Shown piece after piece: positions 47,967 through 58,255 of a DNA stretch of 64,000 nucleotides. Below the pieces are notes generated by a model. That model searched no databases. It was not told where the DNA came from and was given only the letters and a program-made list of their open reading frames with translations. Source of the stretch: Microbacterium sp. (GTDB taxonomy: Bacteria; Actinomycetota; Actinomycetes; Actinomycetales; Microbacteriaceae); assembly GCA_031277945.1 (NCBI GenBank), contig JAITLK010000003.1, positions 310,001-374,000 of the forward strand. The letters are read 5' to 3'. The translations under genes were made by a program, and so were the position numbers. The stretch's first letter is position 1. Each line of letters starts with the position of its first letter.

Positions 47967-49405
47967 GCGTTCTCCTCCGAGCCGATGACCGGCTCATTCG
48001 CGCCGTCCACGCCCGCGTCGCGTGCGAGCAGGTCGGCGATGGTCTCCCCACGGACGATCACCCGCGCGGTGCCGCCGGAGACGGCGACGACGGGCGGGCG
48101 CGGAACGTGGTTGTAGTTGCTGGCGAGGGAGGCACAGTAGGCGCCCGTGACCGGAACGGCCAGAAGATCGCCATCGGCGACGTCCCCGGGAAGGTACTCG
48201 TGGTCCACCACGATGTCACCGGATTCGCAGTGCATGCCCACGACCCTGCTGAGGGCCGGCGCCGCTGCGCTGATGCGGTCCGCCAGGCGCGCCGAGTACT
48301 GAGCCCCGTACAGTGCAGGACGGGCGTTGTCGCTCATCCCGCCGTCCACGGCCACGTACGTGCGCTGTCCTGTGCCGTGAGTGGTCTCCACCGTGACGTC
48401 CTTCACGGACCCCACCCGGTAAAGCGTCACTCCGGCGGTCCCGACGATCGCCCGGCCCGGTTCGAAGGCGAGTTCCGGCAGCGCGACGCCGCGCTCTGCG
48501 GCCACCTCGGCGACGGCCTCGATGATCGCATCCGCAAGCACCGGCAACGGCGTGGGGTCATCGGCGGAGGTATAGGCGATGCCGAATCCGCCGCCGAGGT
48601 TGAGGATCGGCAGCGGTTCACCGCCCCCGAGCCGGATGGAGAGGTCGATGACACGCGAGGCCGATTCGCGGAAGCCTGCGACACCGAAGATCTGCGAGCC
48701 GATGTGGCAGTGCACGCCGACGAGGTCGAGCGCGTCCGTCTGGTGGATCAGGGCGGCGGCGGCCTCGGCGTCGGCGGCGGAGAGGCCGAACTTCTGATCT
48801 TCGTGCGCCGTGGCCAGGAAGTCGTGCGTCTCGGCATGCACCCCGCTCTGAACGCGCAGCACCACGCGCACTCGGGTGCCCGCAGCACGCGCGACGGCAT
48901 CGAGGCGGCGCAGCTCATCGATGTTGTCGACCACGATCGTGCCGAGCCCGGCCTCCAGCGCCTCAGCGAGGGCTGCGCTGCTCTTGTTGTTGCCGTGGTA
49001 GCCGATGTCGGCTGCAGCGACGCCCGCGCGCAGTGCCACCGCCAGCTCGCCGGGGCTGCAGACGTCCACCTTCAGCCCCTCCTCCGTCACCCAGCGGGCG
49101 ATCTGGGTGGAGAGGAAGGCCTTGCCCGCGTAGTACACCCGCGCCGTGGTGCCGTGTCGCCGTGCGGCAGCGGCGAAGGCCTCCGCCGCACCGCGCGCAC
49201 GCTCGCGGACTTCGTCCTCGTCGAGCACGAGCACCGGCGTGCCGTAGGTCTCCGCCAGGCGGGTGGCGGGAAGGCCGTTCAGCACCAGACGTCCGAGCTC
49301 ATCGCGACCGGAGCGGGCCGGCCAGACGCCCCTCGCCAGCGCGTTGGCGTCGGCGGGCTCGTGAAGCCACCCGGGAGCAAGGCTGTCGGGCAGAGCGGAA
49401 GACAT
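47963..49405 (-). CDS. lysA: Diaminopimelate decarboxylase
   Basis: PLP-dependent enzyme (480 aa) forming lysine from meso-diaminopimelate. The PLP Lys is Lys95 in YYAGKAFLS, followed by the glycine-rich GGGFGIAY and the substrate Cys in HCESGDIVVD. I chose the ATG at 49405 (MSSALPDSLAPGW). The longest frame starts at 49483, but a TAGACT -10 box lies inside that extension, which argues against it. No SD is clear for either. First gene of lysA-hom-thrB. Confidence 0.94.
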   Translation of the reverse strand: MSSALPDSLAPGWLHEPADANALARGVWPARSGRDELGRLVLNGLPATRLAETYGTPVLVLDEDEVRERARGAAEAFAAAARRHGTTARVYYAGKAFLSTQIARWVTEEGLKVDVCSPGELAVALRAGVAAADIGYHGNNKSSAALAEALEAGLGTIVVDNIDELRRLDAVARAAGTRVRVVLRVQSGVHAETHDFLATAHEDQKFGLSAADAEAAAALIHQTDALDLVGVHCHIGSQIFGVAGFRESASRVIDLSIRLGGGEPLPILNLGGGFGIAYTSADDPTPLPVLADAIIEAVAEVAAERGVALPELAFEPGRAIVGTAGVTLYRVGSVKDVTVETTHGTGQRTYVAVDGGMSDNARPALYGAQYSARLADRISAAAPALSRVVGMHCESGDIVVDHEYLPGDVADGDLLAVPVTGAYCASLASNYNHVPRPPVVAVSGGTARVIVRGETIADLLARDAGVDGANEPVIGSEENA

Positions 49406-49464
49406 GAGGGGCCAATCTGGACGGGTGCGGTCGCCGCGCTGAAAGCGGGTCGGATCGTCCCAAA

Positions 49465-49470
49465 AGTCTA
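49465..49470 (-). promoter_or_regulatory. -10 element (TAGACT) upstream of lysA
   Basis: TAGACT on the minus strand. Initiation near 49458 would leave about 50 bases of leader before the ATG at 49405. The -35 is not convincing. Confidence 0.4.
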
Positions 49471-49607
49471 GGGCAACCGGCATGCCGGCCCTGTCCAGGT
49501 GACCTTCCGCGTCGCGGGCGGCATCCGCGAGCCGTCCGGCAGGATCGGGTTCGCTCGACCGCCTGTCCCTCCCGGGCGCGATTGCGCTCGGGCGTGACCC
49601 TACCTGG

Positions 49608-50378
49608 TCAGTCGCAGGTGCCCATCGCTTGCAGGGACGGATCCAGCGCGATGCGGCCGTCGAGGTCGGCGGTGGCCACGAGTATGTCGGGGCTCACCGC
49701 GACCGCGGTGAGGTGCACTCCGGCGGGGAGCTGACCGCGCAAGCACACGGGCCAGGGACCGGTGACGGCGTCGGCAAGGGCTCCGAACCTCTCACGCACT
49801 CCGTCGGCGGTGAGGGTGAGCCCGCCCACGTCCACGCTTTCGGCGGTGAGCTGCAGGTCGCCGTCCGCCACGGCGGGGGCGAGGGTGACGGAGAGCGGAA
49901 CGCGCTGGCCGAACAATGACACCGCGCCGGTGCCGGTCACGACACCGTCTCCGAAGGACACCTCCTCCAGCGGCACGCCCGCTGCGGCCACCAGGCCGAG
50001 GATCTGATCAGCCGAGATGTCGGCACGGATCCGCGCCGACTCCATCGCGCCGTCGAACTGCACGCCTTCCGCCGTGCCCGAGACGTCCGCGGTGAGAGAA
50101 CCGAGGGTGACGCCGTCCGACGACGCGGCGACGTGATCGAGGCGCTGTGCGATCACCTGGGGTAGCGCCCAGCCGTCCACCTCGACCTGAACCGGGTGAT
50201 CAGCGGGGAGGGCCAGCGCGGTGCGGAGCTTGTCGGCGACGATCCCGGGCACGATGGCCCGAGCGATCAGCTCGGCCGCCACCACGATGGCGACGATGAT
50301 CACCACCACCGCAGCGAGCGCCCAGGGCCAGCGCCGCCGCTTCGGGCGTGCGCCGGTCAGGGTCGCGTCTGCGGTCAT
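49608..50378 (-). CDS. DUF2993 (LmeA-like) membrane-anchored protein
   Basis: Envelope protein of 256 aa: a basic N-terminus, one TM segment (about residues 17-42) and an extracytoplasmic DUF2993 domain (about 45-255). The family resembles lipid-binding tubular folds; the mycobacterial member LmeA is implicated in lipomannan maturation. Typical segments are VEVDGWALPQVIAQRLDHV and LTAESVDVGGLTLTADGV. The start lies one base after the argS stop, so translation is probably coupled. The Cys near the C-terminus (MGTCD) and one at about residue 215 could form a disulphide. Confidence 0.85.
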   Translation of the reverse strand: MTADATLTGARPKRRRWPWALAAVVVIIVAIVVAAELIARAIVPGIVADKLRTALALPADHPVQVEVDGWALPQVIAQRLDHVAASSDGVTLGSLTADVSGTAEGVQFDGAMESARIRADISADQILGLVAAAGVPLEEVSFGDGVVTGTGAVSLFGQRVPLSVTLAPAVADGDLQLTAESVDVGGLTLTADGVRERFGALADAVTGPWPVCLRGQLPAGVHLTAVAVSPDILVATADLDGRIALDPSLQAMGTCD

Positions 50379-50379
50379 G

Positions 50380-52044
50380 TCACATCCGCTCGGGGGCGCT
50401 GACGCCGAGCAGCTGGAGCCCGTTTCGCAGGACCTGTCCGGTGGCGTCGTTCAGCCAGCGGCGGCTGTGGTGCACCGGCTCGACGGGTGCATCGCCGAGC
50501 GGAACGATGCGGCAGTTGTCGTACCAGCGGTGGTAGAGGCCCGCGACCTCTTCCAGATAGCGGGCGATGCGGTGGGGCTCGCGCACGTCGGCGGCGAACG
50601 CAACCAGTCGCGGGAACTCCTGGAGGGCGCCCAGCAGCGCCGACTCCGTCTCGTGCGTCAGTGTCTCGGGCGCAAACACCGAGCGGTCGACCCCCGCGGC
50701 TTCGGCGTTGCGGGCCGCGTTGAACGTGCGAGCGTGGGCGTACTGAACGTAGAAGACCGGGTTGTCGTTCGTGCGCTTGCGCAGAACGTCCAGGTCGATG
50801 TCGAGGTTCGAGTCGGTGGAGCTGCGGGTCAGGGCATAGCGTGCCGCGTCGACGCCGACGATACCGACCAGATCCTCCATCGTGACGACCGTGCCCGCCC
50901 GCTTGGACATGCGAACCGGCTTCCCGTCCTGCACGAGGTTCACCATCTGCCCGATGAGCACCTGGAGGTTCACATACGGCTCGTCGCCGAAGGCGGCGAC
51001 GACAGCCATCAGACGCTTGACGTAGCCGTGGTGGTCTGCGCCGAGCATCATCACTTCGCGGTTGAAGCCCCGCTCGCGCTTGTCGAGGTAGTAGGCGATA
51101 TCACCCGAGATGTACGCCGCCTCGCCGTCCGATTTGATGACGACGCGATCCTTGTCGTCGCCGAAGTCGGTCGTGCGCAGCCACAGCGCGCCGTCCTTCT
51201 CGTACATGTGGCCGAGCTCCCGCAGGCGTGCCACCGCGCGCTCGACGGCGCCCGACTCGTGCAGCGAGTTCTCGTGGAAGTAGACGTCGAAGTCGACGCC
51301 GAAGTCGTGCAGGCTCTGCTTGATCTCGGCGAACATCAGCTCCACGCCGATGCTGCGGAACACCTCCTGCTGCTCGTCGCGGGACAGGGCGGCGAGGTCA
51401 CCGTCGTAGAGCGGCGCGACACGTGCGGCGATCTCGCCGATGTACGCACCGCCGTAGCCGTCTTCCGGAGTGGGCTCTCCCAGATGGGCGGCGAGGAGGC
51501 TACGGGCGAACCGGTCGATCTGCCCACCATGGTCGTTGAAGTAGTACTCACGGGTGACCGAGGCGCCCTGAGACTGCAGGATGCGCGCCAGCGAGTCGCC
51601 GACAGCGGCCCACCGTGTGCCACCGAGATGGATGGGCCCCGTGGGGTTCGCGGAGACGAACTCCAAGTTGATGTTCTCGTGCGAGCGGGTGTCGGCATGA
51701 CCGTAGGCGTCGCCCGCCGTCACGATGGTCCGGGCGAGCTCGCCCGCGGCGCCGGCCTCCAGGCGGATGTTGATGAATCCGGGACCGGCGATCTCGACGG
51801 AATCGATGCCGTCGATCGTCGATGCGGCATCGGCGATCTGCTGAGCCAGCTCCCGCGGGTTGGTGCCCACCTTCTTCGCGAGCTTCATCGCGATGTTGGT
51901 GGCCCAGTCGCCATGGTCGCGGTTCTTCGGGCGCTCCAGCGTGATGTCGGCCGCACTCACCCCGAGGTCCTCGCCGGGGCGTCGCTCCGCGAGGATGGGG
52001 GCGACGACGTCGAACAGGGCGGAGGCGAGCGAATCGGGATTCAT
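50380..52044 (-). CDS. argS: Arginyl-tRNA synthetase
   Basis: Class I synthetase (554 aa) charging tRNA-Arg. The HIGH-type motif occurs as HLGG in [20 protein letters not shown] (near residue 130), and the KMSKS-type motif occurs as [15 protein letters not shown] (near 375). The N-terminal Add-1 domain and C-terminal anticodon-binding helical domain are present. GGAGGG lies three bases before the ATG, and a TAGAAT hexamer ends nine bases before it. A tRNA-Arg gene lies 7 kb away. Confidence 0.98.
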   Translation of the reverse strand: MNPDSLASALFDVVAPILAERRPGEDLGVSAADITLERPKNRDHGDWATNIAMKLAKKVGTNPRELAQQIADAASTIDGIDSVEIAGPGFINIRLEAGAAGELARTIVTAGDAYGHADTRSHENINLEFVSANPTGPIHLGGTRWAAVGDSLARILQSQGASVTREYYFNDHGGQIDRFARSLLAAHLGEPTPEDGYGGAYIGEIAARVAPLYDGDLAALSRDEQQEVFRSIGVELMFAEIKQSLHDFGVDFDVYFHENSLHESGAVERAVARLRELGHMYEKDGALWLRTTDFGDDKDRVVIKSDGEAAYISGDIAYYLDKRERGFNREVMMLGADHHGYVKRLMAVVAAFGDEPYVNLQVLIGQMVNLVQDGKPVRMSKRAGTVVTMEDLVGIVGVDAARYALTRSSTDSNLDIDLDVLRKRTNDNPVFYVQYAHARTFNAARNAEAAGVDRSVFAPETLTHETESALLGALQEFPRLVAFAADVREPHRIARYLEEVAGLYHRWYDNCRIVPLGDAPVEPVHHSRRWLNDATGQVLRNGLQLLGVSAPERM

Positions 52045-52053
52045 GATCCCTCC

Positions 52054-52059
52054 ATTCTA
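52054..52059 (-). promoter_or_regulatory. -10 element (TAGAAT) of argS
   Basis: TAGAAT on the minus strand, six bases (GGAGGG), then ATC and the ATG at 52044. The predicted leader is three bases, so the SD-like GGAGGG would lie upstream of the transcript. Confidence 0.55.
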
Positions 52060-52099
52060 TGCGGCCCCTCCCCCGCCCTCGTGCGGGCGGGGGCGCGGG

Positions 52100-53488
52100 C
52101 TACGCCCCGACCGGCAGGTACCAGTCCGCCTCACGAGCGGCGAGCAGGGCGGCATGATCCGCCTCATTGCGATCCGCGTATGAGAGCGCGAACCGGGCGA
52201 GGGAGCGATCGGCCGCACCGAGCGCGCGTCCGCTTCCGAGATAGCCCGAGATCGTGGCCGCGACCCCGGACTGTGCGTGCGCACGCGCGAGCGCGACGGC
52301 GCAGAGCCCGGCATAGGCGGCTATCTGCTCGCCGCCCTGCAGGCGCATCGGATCCACGCCACCCTTCTTGTCGCGGAACTGCCTGACGTAGAACGATCGG
52401 CCGTTGCCGGCGCCCAGGGATCCGAGAAAGGGATCGCCGGAGGCCTGCATGATGCGCTGGCCGCGCACCACGCGGTTCCCCGGCTCGGGGCCGGCGACGG
52501 ATCCCGCATAGGTCTCCAGCACGGACGCGGAGGCTTCCTTGATCTGCAGGAACAGGGCTTCGTCGTCGGCGTTCGTCGTCAGGACCAGCAGGCACCGGGT
52601 ACCCACGCTTCCGACGCCGACCACCTTCACCACGGCATCGGCCACACGGAACTGTGACAGCAGCGCTCCGGCATCGGCGTCGAGCGTGTCCGCGTACCCA
52701 CGGAACAGATCATCGGCCGCGTCGCCCTCCCATCCCGGGATGCGAGTGGTCAGCGGCGGCTGGTCGACGATGTGCCGCACACCGTCCGCCCGGACGACGG
52801 TGAGCTTGCCGAGCGCGCGCTCGGATGTGTTGCGCTCGGCCTTGCGCATGGTCTTGTTCACGGCGCTGGTCGCGTCGTCGTCGAGTCCGGCGCTGCTCAG
52901 CAGCTTCAGGATCCGCTTCGCCGAGATCCTGGTGAAGAAGCGCTCGGTGGCCTCCATGTCCGCGAAGCGCGACAGCGCGATCCGGTACGCGAGAGATGTG
53001 CGTGCGGCCGCCTCGGCCCCCTCGACATCACCGAGGCCGAGCTGTCGGGCGAGGATCGCGACGCTCGCGACCAGGCGCTTCAGATCGAACTCCCACGGAC
53101 CGGGAGCCGTCTCGTCGAAGTCGTTGAGGTCGAAGATGAGGTCGCGGTCGCGAGCGGCGAACAGCCCGAAGTTCGACAGGTGTGCGTCACCGCACAGCTG
53201 CACCTCCACGCCGGTACGCGGGGTACGGGCGAGATCGGCGGCCATGACGGCTGCGGCACCGCGGTAGAACGCGAACGGCGACTCGCTCATCCGCTCTCGG
53301 CGCAGCGGAACCAGTTCCGCCAGCCGGTCAGCGTTCTGCGCCCGCAAGATCCCGATCGGGTCGCGAGCGGCGTCGTCCCCGATGTCCGCGAGCGCAGACC
53401 GCGGTGTCCCCCGGCGAAGGTCTCGGCCGTGCTCTCGCTGTCGTGCCCGGGAGTCCGGAACGTGCACCGCGGTATCCGCTGCTGTCAT
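52100..53488 (-). CDS. DUF2252 domain-containing protein
   Basis: Protein of 462 aa in the DUF2252 family, which has a protein-kinase/aminoglycoside-phosphotransferase-like fold but no established reaction. Typical segments are FYRGAAAVMAADLA, QLCGDAHLSNFGLFAARDRDLIFDLNDFDE (near residue 110) and KVVGVGSVGTRCLL. The HLSNF and DLNDFDE pair resembles kinase catalytic and metal motifs. I chose the ATG at 53488, as a TACCGT -10 box then sits six bases upstream; the ATG at 53494 directly abuts that box. Confidence 0.88.
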   Translation of the reverse strand: MTAADTAVHVPDSRARQREHGRDLRRGTPRSALADIGDDAARDPIGILRAQNADRLAELVPLRRERMSESPFAFYRGAAAVMAADLARTPRTGVEVQLCGDAHLSNFGLFAARDRDLIFDLNDFDETAPGPWEFDLKRLVASVAILARQLGLGDVEGAEAAARTSLAYRIALSRFADMEATERFFTRISAKRILKLLSSAGLDDDATSAVNKTMRKAERNTSERALGKLTVVRADGVRHIVDQPPLTTRIPGWEGDAADDLFRGYADTLDADAGALLSQFRVADAVVKVVGVGSVGTRCLLVLTTNADDEALFLQIKEASASVLETYAGSVAGPEPGNRVVRGQRIMQASGDPFLGSLGAGNGRSFYVRQFRDKKGGVDPMRLQGGEQIAAYAGLCAVALARAHAQSGVAATISGYLGSGRALGAADRSLARFALSYADRNEADHAALLAAREADWYLPVGA

Positions 53489-53494
53489 GGGCAT

Positions 53495-53500
53495 ACGGTA
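53495..53500 (-). promoter_or_regulatory. -10 element (TACCGT) of leaderless DUF2252 gene
   Basis: TACCGT on the minus strand, six bases (ATGCCC), then the ATG at 53488. Confidence 0.5.
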
Positions 53501-53612
53501 GCAACCGGGGTGCGGCGGGCAGGGAGGGGATGATCGCGCAGGACTCGCATATGCGCCGGTTCCCGGAATGCGCGGACCGCGACCGCTGTGCTCGTCCGCC
53601 GGTGCCTCGCGG

Positions 53613-54557
53613 TCAGGCCGGCGCGGCGAGGAACGCCTCCGGGTCCTCCAGGAAGTTCTCCGTCGGCACGAAGAAGTTGCATCCCGTATGCGCCGTCGAG
53701 AAGTCGAGGATCGCGTCGTGGGTCGCGGCGCCCTTCCCCGTGAACATGTTGCGCAGCATCTGCTCCGTGACCGCGACGTCCGCGCTGTAGCCGATGAAGT
53801 ACGTTCCGAACTCGCCGGTGGAGAGAGTGCCGAACGGCATGTTGTCGCGGACGATCTTGCGCTGCACTCCGGACTCGTCCTCGATCGTGTTCATCACCAG
53901 ATGCGAGTCGGGGGCCTTGTCCTCGTCGGCGAACTCGACGTCGGAGAGCTTCGTGCGACCGATGACGGCCTCCTGGTGCTCGGTGGTCAGCTTCGCCCAG
54001 TCGGCCAGCTGGTGCGTGTAGCGCTGCACGATCACGGTCGACGTCCCCGCCCACGGGCCCTCCGCGACGAGGGCCGCATCCTCCGCCTCGATCCCGTTCG
54101 GCGGGTTCTCGGTGCCGTCGACGAAGCCGAGGAAGTCGCGCTCGTCGAAGTACCGGAAGCCGTGCACCTCGTCGGTGACGCTCACCATCCCCGCCAGGCG
54201 CTCCAGGATCCGCCGGCCCAGCTCGAAGCAGAGGTCTGCCCGCCGAGCGCGGATATGGAACAGCAGATCGCCCGGTGTCGACGGCGCGTGCTGCGCGGTG
54301 CCATCGAGTGCGACGAACGGGTGCAGACCCGGCGGCCGGGGCGCCGAGTACAGGCGATCCCACGCGTCTGCTCCGATCCCGACCACGCACGTCAGCCCGT
54401 CCTCGGGCTCACGGAAGGCGACCCCGCGGATCACCCCTCCGATGTCGCTGAGCACATCGACCACATCCGCTTCACGGCCCGCGTCGATCGTGAGGACGAG
54501 GAAGAGGGCGTTCCGCGCCGGGATGTCGATGATCCGCTGGGGACGAAGTCGTGCCAT
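53613..54557 (-). CDS. Dyp-type heme peroxidase
   Basis: Dye-decolourising peroxidase of 314 aa. The family GXXDG motif is GFVDGTENP (near residues 146-154), giving the catalytic Asp, and the distal region FGTYFIGYSADVAVTEQML lies near the C-terminus. There is no Tat or other signal peptide in the form starting at the ATG at 54557 (MARLRPQRIIDIPARNA), so it is cytoplasmic or encapsulin-loaded; no encapsulin gene is nearby. The longest frame adds 45 low-complexity residues and is unlikely. SD is weak (AAGATGG). Confidence 0.92.
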   Translation of the reverse strand: MARLRPQRIIDIPARNALFLVLTIDAGREADVVDVLSDIGGVIRGVAFREPEDGLTCVVGIGADAWDRLYSAPRPPGLHPFVALDGTAQHAPSTPGDLLFHIRARRADLCFELGRRILERLAGMVSVTDEVHGFRYFDERDFLGFVDGTENPPNGIEAEDAALVAEGPWAGTSTVIVQRYTHQLADWAKLTTEHQEAVIGRTKLSDVEFADEDKAPDSHLVMNTIEDESGVQRKIVRDNMPFGTLSTGEFGTYFIGYSADVAVTEQMLRNMFTGKGAATHDAILDFSTAHTGCNFFVPTENFLEDPEAFLAAPA

Positions 54558-54704
54558 GGCACCATCTTGCGTCACTCGCGCACCCGAGCGGCGTTCAGGC
54601 ATCGGCGCGTCCTTCGCGGGGCTCCCGCACGGCGTCTCGCGGATCCGGGCAGGTCGAGGCATGACGGCGGAGCGGCACACGAAGCCGGGCACGGCACCGG
54701 CGAC

Positions 54705-54739
54705 GACGAAGGCACCCGCGGATCGCGGGTGCCTTCGTC
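54705..54739 (-). terminator. Terminator downstream of ilvD
   Basis: Perfect 16-base-pair stem GACGAAGGCACCCGCG / CGCGGGTGCCTTCGTC with a GAT loop, 16 bases past the ilvD stop. Confidence 0.85.
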
Positions 54740-54755
54740 TCCTCTGTCCGTGTGA

Positions 54756-56636
54756 TCAGGCCGGCTGCGGGCTGGTCATGCGGTAGAGCGCGTCCACGTC
54801 GCGCACCGCGCCCTTGTCGGCGGAGGTGGCCATCGCGGCGTAGGCACGCAGCGCCGCCGAGACGTGACGTTCGCGGCTCTTCGGGTGGTAGCCGCCGTTC
54901 TCCTCCAGCTTCTCGCGACGAGCGTCCAGTTCGGCGTCATCGACGAGAACACGGATGGCACGGTTGGGGATGTCGATGTGGATGAGGTCGCCGTCCTCGA
55001 TCAGCGCGATCTCGCCGCCGGACGCCGCCTCGGGCGAGATGTGCCCGATCGACAGGCCCGAGGTTCCTCCCGAGAAGCGGCCATCGGTGATGAGCGCGCA
55101 CTTCTTGCCGAGGCCGCGGCCCTTGAGGAACGAGGTCGGGTACAGCATCTCCTGCATGCCCGGGCCTCCCTTCGGACCCTCGTAGCGGATGACGACGACG
55201 TCGCCTTCCTTCACGGTCTTGTCCAGGATCTTCTGGACGGCCTCCTCCTGCGACTCGCAGACCACGGCGGGCCCCTCGAACACCCAGATCGACTCGTCGA
55301 CGCCGGCGGTCTTGACGACCGAGCCGTGACGGGCGATGTTGCCGTGCAGCACCGCGAGTCCGCCGTCCTTCGAGTAGGCGTGCTCGACCGAGCGGATGCA
55401 TCCCTCGGCGGCGTCCGTGTCGAGGGAGGTCCACTCGTTGGACTGGGAGAAGGCGGTCGAGGAGCGCTGTCCGCCCGGTGCAGCGTGCCACAGTGCCGTG
55501 GCCTCGTCGGTGGCCTTGCCGCCTCGGATGTCCCAGTCGTCCATCCACTGCTGCAGGGAGTCGGAGTGCACGGTCTTGACGTTCGTGTGCAGCAGACCGC
55601 CGCGGTGCAGTTCCGCCAGCAGTGCGGGGATGCCACCGGCACGGTGGACGTCCTCCATGTAGTACATCTTTCCGTAGGCCGGGTTGGGGGCCACCTTGGC
55701 GAGGCAGGGCACCTGGCGCGACCGCGCATCGATGTCGTGCAGGTCGTAGTCGACCCCGGCCTCACGGGCCGCGGCCAGCAGGTGCAGGATCGTGTTGGTC
55801 GATCCGCCCATGGCGACGTCGAGCGCCATGGCGTTGTCGAACGCCTCGTGCGTCGCGATGGAGCGCGGCAGCACCGACTCGTCGTCCTTCTCGTAGTAGC
55901 GCTTGGCGAGGTCCACGACCGTGGCGCCGGCCTTCTCGTAGAGCGTGCGACGAGCGGTGTGCGTGGCCAGCACCGAACCGTTGCCCGGCAGCGAGAGGCC
56001 GATGGCCTCCGTGAGGCAGTTCATCGAGTTGGCGGTGAACATCCCGGAGCACGAACCGCAGGTCGGGCAGGCGTTCTCCTCGATGAGGTTGATGTCGGCG
56101 TCGGAGATCGACTCGTCGACGGCGTCGGAGATCGCGTTGACCAGGTCGAGTGAGCGCACGGAGCCGTCGGTCAGGGTGACGCGTCCTGCCTCCATCGGCC
56201 CGCCGGACACGAACACGGTGGGGATGTTGAGGCGGAGCGCGGCCATCAGCATGCCGGGGGTGATCTTGTCGCAGTTGGAGATGCAGACCAGGGCGTCGGC
56301 GCAGTGCGCGTTCACCATGTACTCCACCGAATCGGCGATCAGGTCGCGCGACGGGAGCGAGTAGAGCATGCCGCCGTGGCCCATCGCGATGCCGTCGTCC
56401 ACGGCGATCGTGTTGAACTCGCGTGCGACGGCGCCGGCGTCATGGATCGCCTGCGAGACGATGCGCCCGACGGGCTGGAGGTGGGTGTGGCCGGGGACGA
56501 ACTCGGTGAAGGAGTTCGCCACGGCGATGATCGGCTTGCCGATGTCCGAATCGGCAACACCGGAAGCGCGCATCAGTGCGCGGGCACCGGCCATATTGCG
56601 GCCATGGGTCACGGTACGAGAGCGAAGCATCGGCAT
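54756..56636 (-). CDS. ilvD: Dihydroxy-acid dehydratase
   Basis: Iron-sulphur enzyme (626 aa) of valine, isoleucine and leucine synthesis. Candidate cluster Cys residues are Cys122 in SNCDKITPG and those of CPTCGSC (190-196). The N-terminus [22 protein letters not shown] and the overall length closely follow the long enterobacterial form rather than the roughly 560 aa form common in actinobacteria. I chose the ATG at 56636: a CATACT -10 box is six bases upstream with CCGACA 17 bases further, so the mRNA may be leaderless. The longest frame extends through the promoter of the divergent regulator and is not credible. Confidence 0.97.
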   Translation of the reverse strand: MPMLRSRTVTHGRNMAGARALMRASGVADSDIGKPIIAVANSFTEFVPGHTHLQPVGRIVSQAIHDAGAVAREFNTIAVDDGIAMGHGGMLYSLPSRDLIADSVEYMVNAHCADALVCISNCDKITPGMLMAALRLNIPTVFVSGGPMEAGRVTLTDGSVRSLDLVNAISDAVDESISDADINLIEENACPTCGSCSGMFTANSMNCLTEAIGLSLPGNGSVLATHTARRTLYEKAGATVVDLAKRYYEKDDESVLPRSIATHEAFDNAMALDVAMGGSTNTILHLLAAAREAGVDYDLHDIDARSRQVPCLAKVAPNPAYGKMYYMEDVHRAGGIPALLAELHRGGLLHTNVKTVHSDSLQQWMDDWDIRGGKATDEATALWHAAPGGQRSSTAFSQSNEWTSLDTDAAEGCIRSVEHAYSKDGGLAVLHGNIARHGSVVKTAGVDESIWVFEGPAVVCESQEEAVQKILDKTVKEGDVVVIRYEGPKGGPGMQEMLYPTSFLKGRGLGKKCALITDGRFSGGTSGLSIGHISPEAASGGEIALIEDGDLIHIDIPNRAIRVLVDDAELDARREKLEENGGYHPKSRERHVSAALRAYAAMATSADKGAVRDVDALYRMTSPQPA

Positions 56637-56642
56637 GGATCC

Positions 56643-56671
56643 AGTATGGATGCGCCCTCGGCCATTGTCGG
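56643..56671 (-). promoter_or_regulatory. Promoter of ilvD
   Basis: CCGACA (56666-56671), 17-base spacer, CATACT (56643-56648) on the minus strand, six bases, then the ilvD ATG. Confidence 0.45.
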
Positions 56672-56689
56672 CACCGGAGCCGAACGGCG

Positions 56690-56717
56690 TTGATACTAGT
56701 AGTGAGACTGCTAGGTT
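56690..56717 (+). promoter_or_regulatory. Promoter and operator of the XRE/MmyB regulator
   Basis: TTGATA (56690-56695), 16-base spacer, TAGGTT (56712-56717). Between and over the boxes lies the inverted repeat CTAGTAGT-GAG-ACTGCTAG (56696-56714, one mismatch), a likely operator for the regulator encoded downstream. Confidence 0.65.
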
Positions 56718-56757
56718 CGGACCCTTCGTGCCGACTCTTAACAGAGAGGATGCGCTC

Positions 56758-57555
56758 ATGACCGCGATCGATGATTCACGGCGTGAACTCGGTGAGTTCC
56801 TGCGTCGTCGTCGCACGGGCGTGAACCGCGCGGAGTACGACCTCCCACCGGTCGGCCGCGCGCGAACGACCGGTCTGCGCCGGGAGGAGATCGCCTTCCT
56901 GTCAGGCGTCTCGGTGACCTGGTACACCTGGCTCGAGCAGGGCCGCGACATCAACCCGTCTCGGCAGGTGATCGATGCGATCGCGGTGAATCTCCGCCTG
57001 ACCCACGCGGAGCACGACTATCTCCTCGGCCTTGCGGGCTTCACACCCTCGCCTCGACCCGAGCCGCTCGCTCCGGCTCCGGTGCCCGCGCACGTGCAGC
57101 ACCTCCTCGACGCCCTCGACCCGGCACCCGCCTTCGCCGTCACGCCGCACTGGGACATCGCGGCGTGGAATCCCGCCTATGCGCATCTCTTCCCCGGCGT
57201 GGCGACCGCCCCCGCCGAGGAGCGGAACCTGCTGGTCTTCGTGTTCACCGATCCGTATGTGCGCGCGATGCTGCCCGACTGGGACGTCACGTCGCGACAG
57301 TTCCTCGCGGAGTACCGGGCCGAGGCCGGGGGGCGGATCGGCGGGCCCGATCACGTACGCCTCGTGGGATTCCTGCGAGAAGCGAGCCCGGACTTCGCGG
57401 CGGCCTGGGACGAGCACGAGATCGACCGTTTCACTTCCCGACGTCGCGCTTTCGTGCACCCGGTCGATGGTGAGCGGGTGTTCGAGCAGGTGAAGATCAC
57501 CCCGCAGGATGCCCCGGATCTCACGATCGTGGCTTACCTGCCCGACACTGATTAA
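56758..57555 (+). CDS. XRE-family regulator with MmyB-like ligand-binding domain
   Basis: Transcription regulator of 265 aa. The N-terminal HTH (about residues 8-80) contains [40 protein letters not shown]. The C-terminal MmyB-like PAS-fold domain (about 110-260) has [20 protein letters not shown] and [16 protein letters not shown]; related proteins bind fatty acids or other small molecules. Such regulators usually control an adjacent divergent gene, but the gene here is ilvD. The ATG at 56758 follows AGAGAGGA. An inverted repeat in its own promoter suggests autoregulation. Confidence 0.92.
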   Translation: MTAIDDSRRELGEFLRRRRTGVNRAEYDLPPVGRARTTGLRREEIAFLSGVSVTWYTWLEQGRDINPSRQVIDAIAVNLRLTHAEHDYLLGLAGFTPSPRPEPLAPAPVPAHVQHLLDALDPAPAFAVTPHWDIAAWNPAYAHLFPGVATAPAEERNLLVFVFTDPYVRAMLPDWDVTSRQFLAEYRAEAGGRIGGPDHVRLVGFLREASPDFAAAWDEHEIDRFTSRRRAFVHPVDGERVFEQVKITPQDAPDLTIVAYLPDTD

Positions 57556-57656
57556 CACCTCGGACCAGGTGCAGTGCCTCCGTCACGATCCACGCTCCGG
57601 CCCTGGCTTCACGAGTCACCGAGCGGAGCGCTGAGCACGGTCATGCCGGCCCTCCG

Positions 57657-58217
57657 TCACAGCAGGTTCAGGCCTGCCGTCACCTGCCACGCCCCCGGCG
57701 CTCCCCGGAAGCGTACCGAGTGCGCGTTGTCCGGCTTGATGGTGGCAACGCCCACCACGGCGTCCGTGAAGGCTCGGATGAATGTACCGTGGGTCGCGAG
57801 TATGAGGTTCTCGCCCGCGTAGCGCTGGGCGACGGCGTCGACTGCGAGAACCGCCCGGATGGTGAGGTCCGCATATGACTCCTCGCCGGGCCAATCCTGC
57901 CCCCACCGCGAGGTCGCCTCTTCGCGGGTGATCCCTTCCGCGCCACCGTAGTCCCGCTCGACCAGCGCCGCATCGAGCTCGACATCGCGGATACCGCACT
58001 CCCCCGCGATGATCCGCGCGGTCTCCACTGCCCGCACGAGCGGCGAGGTCACGATGCGGTCCCAGTGCGCGTCCGACAGCAGGTGCGCCGCCTCCCGAGC
58101 CTGTGCGCGGCCCGTGTCGTTCAGTGGAATGTCGCTGGAGCCCTGCAGCAGATCGTGCAGGTTCCAATCGGTCTGCCCATGGCGCACGAGCGCGAGGCGG
58201 GTGGTGTTCGGTTCCAT
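57657..58217 (-). CDS. Histidine phosphatase family protein
   Basis: Phosphoglycerate-mutase-like phosphatase of 186 aa. The phosphohistidine motif is LVRHGQTDWN at the N-terminus, the substrate Arg and Glu positions follow (SPLVRAVETA, LVERDYGGAEG), and the second catalytic His is in ILATHGTFIRAF. I chose the ATG at 58217, ten bases after GGGGGAG; an ATG at 58226 is an alternative. Substrate unknown. A small membrane protein gene lies 38 bases upstream on the same strand. Confidence 0.92.
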   Translation of the reverse strand: MEPNTTRLALVRHGQTDWNLHDLLQGSSDIPLNDTGRAQAREAAHLLSDAHWDRIVTSPLVRAVETARIIAGECGIRDVELDAALVERDYGGAEGITREEATSRWGQDWPGEESYADLTIRAVLAVDAVAQRYAGENLILATHGTFIRAFTDAVVGVATIKPDNAHSVRFRGAPGAWQVTAGLNLL

Positions 58218-58255
58218 CAGGACCATTCTCCCCCGCGTCCGGCCCAGCCGCTCGA

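Noticed and set aside
54756..56954. Longer IlvD starting at 56954
   Set aside because: The extra residues run through the promoter and start of the divergent regulator gene; the conserved N-terminus begins at the ATG at 56636.
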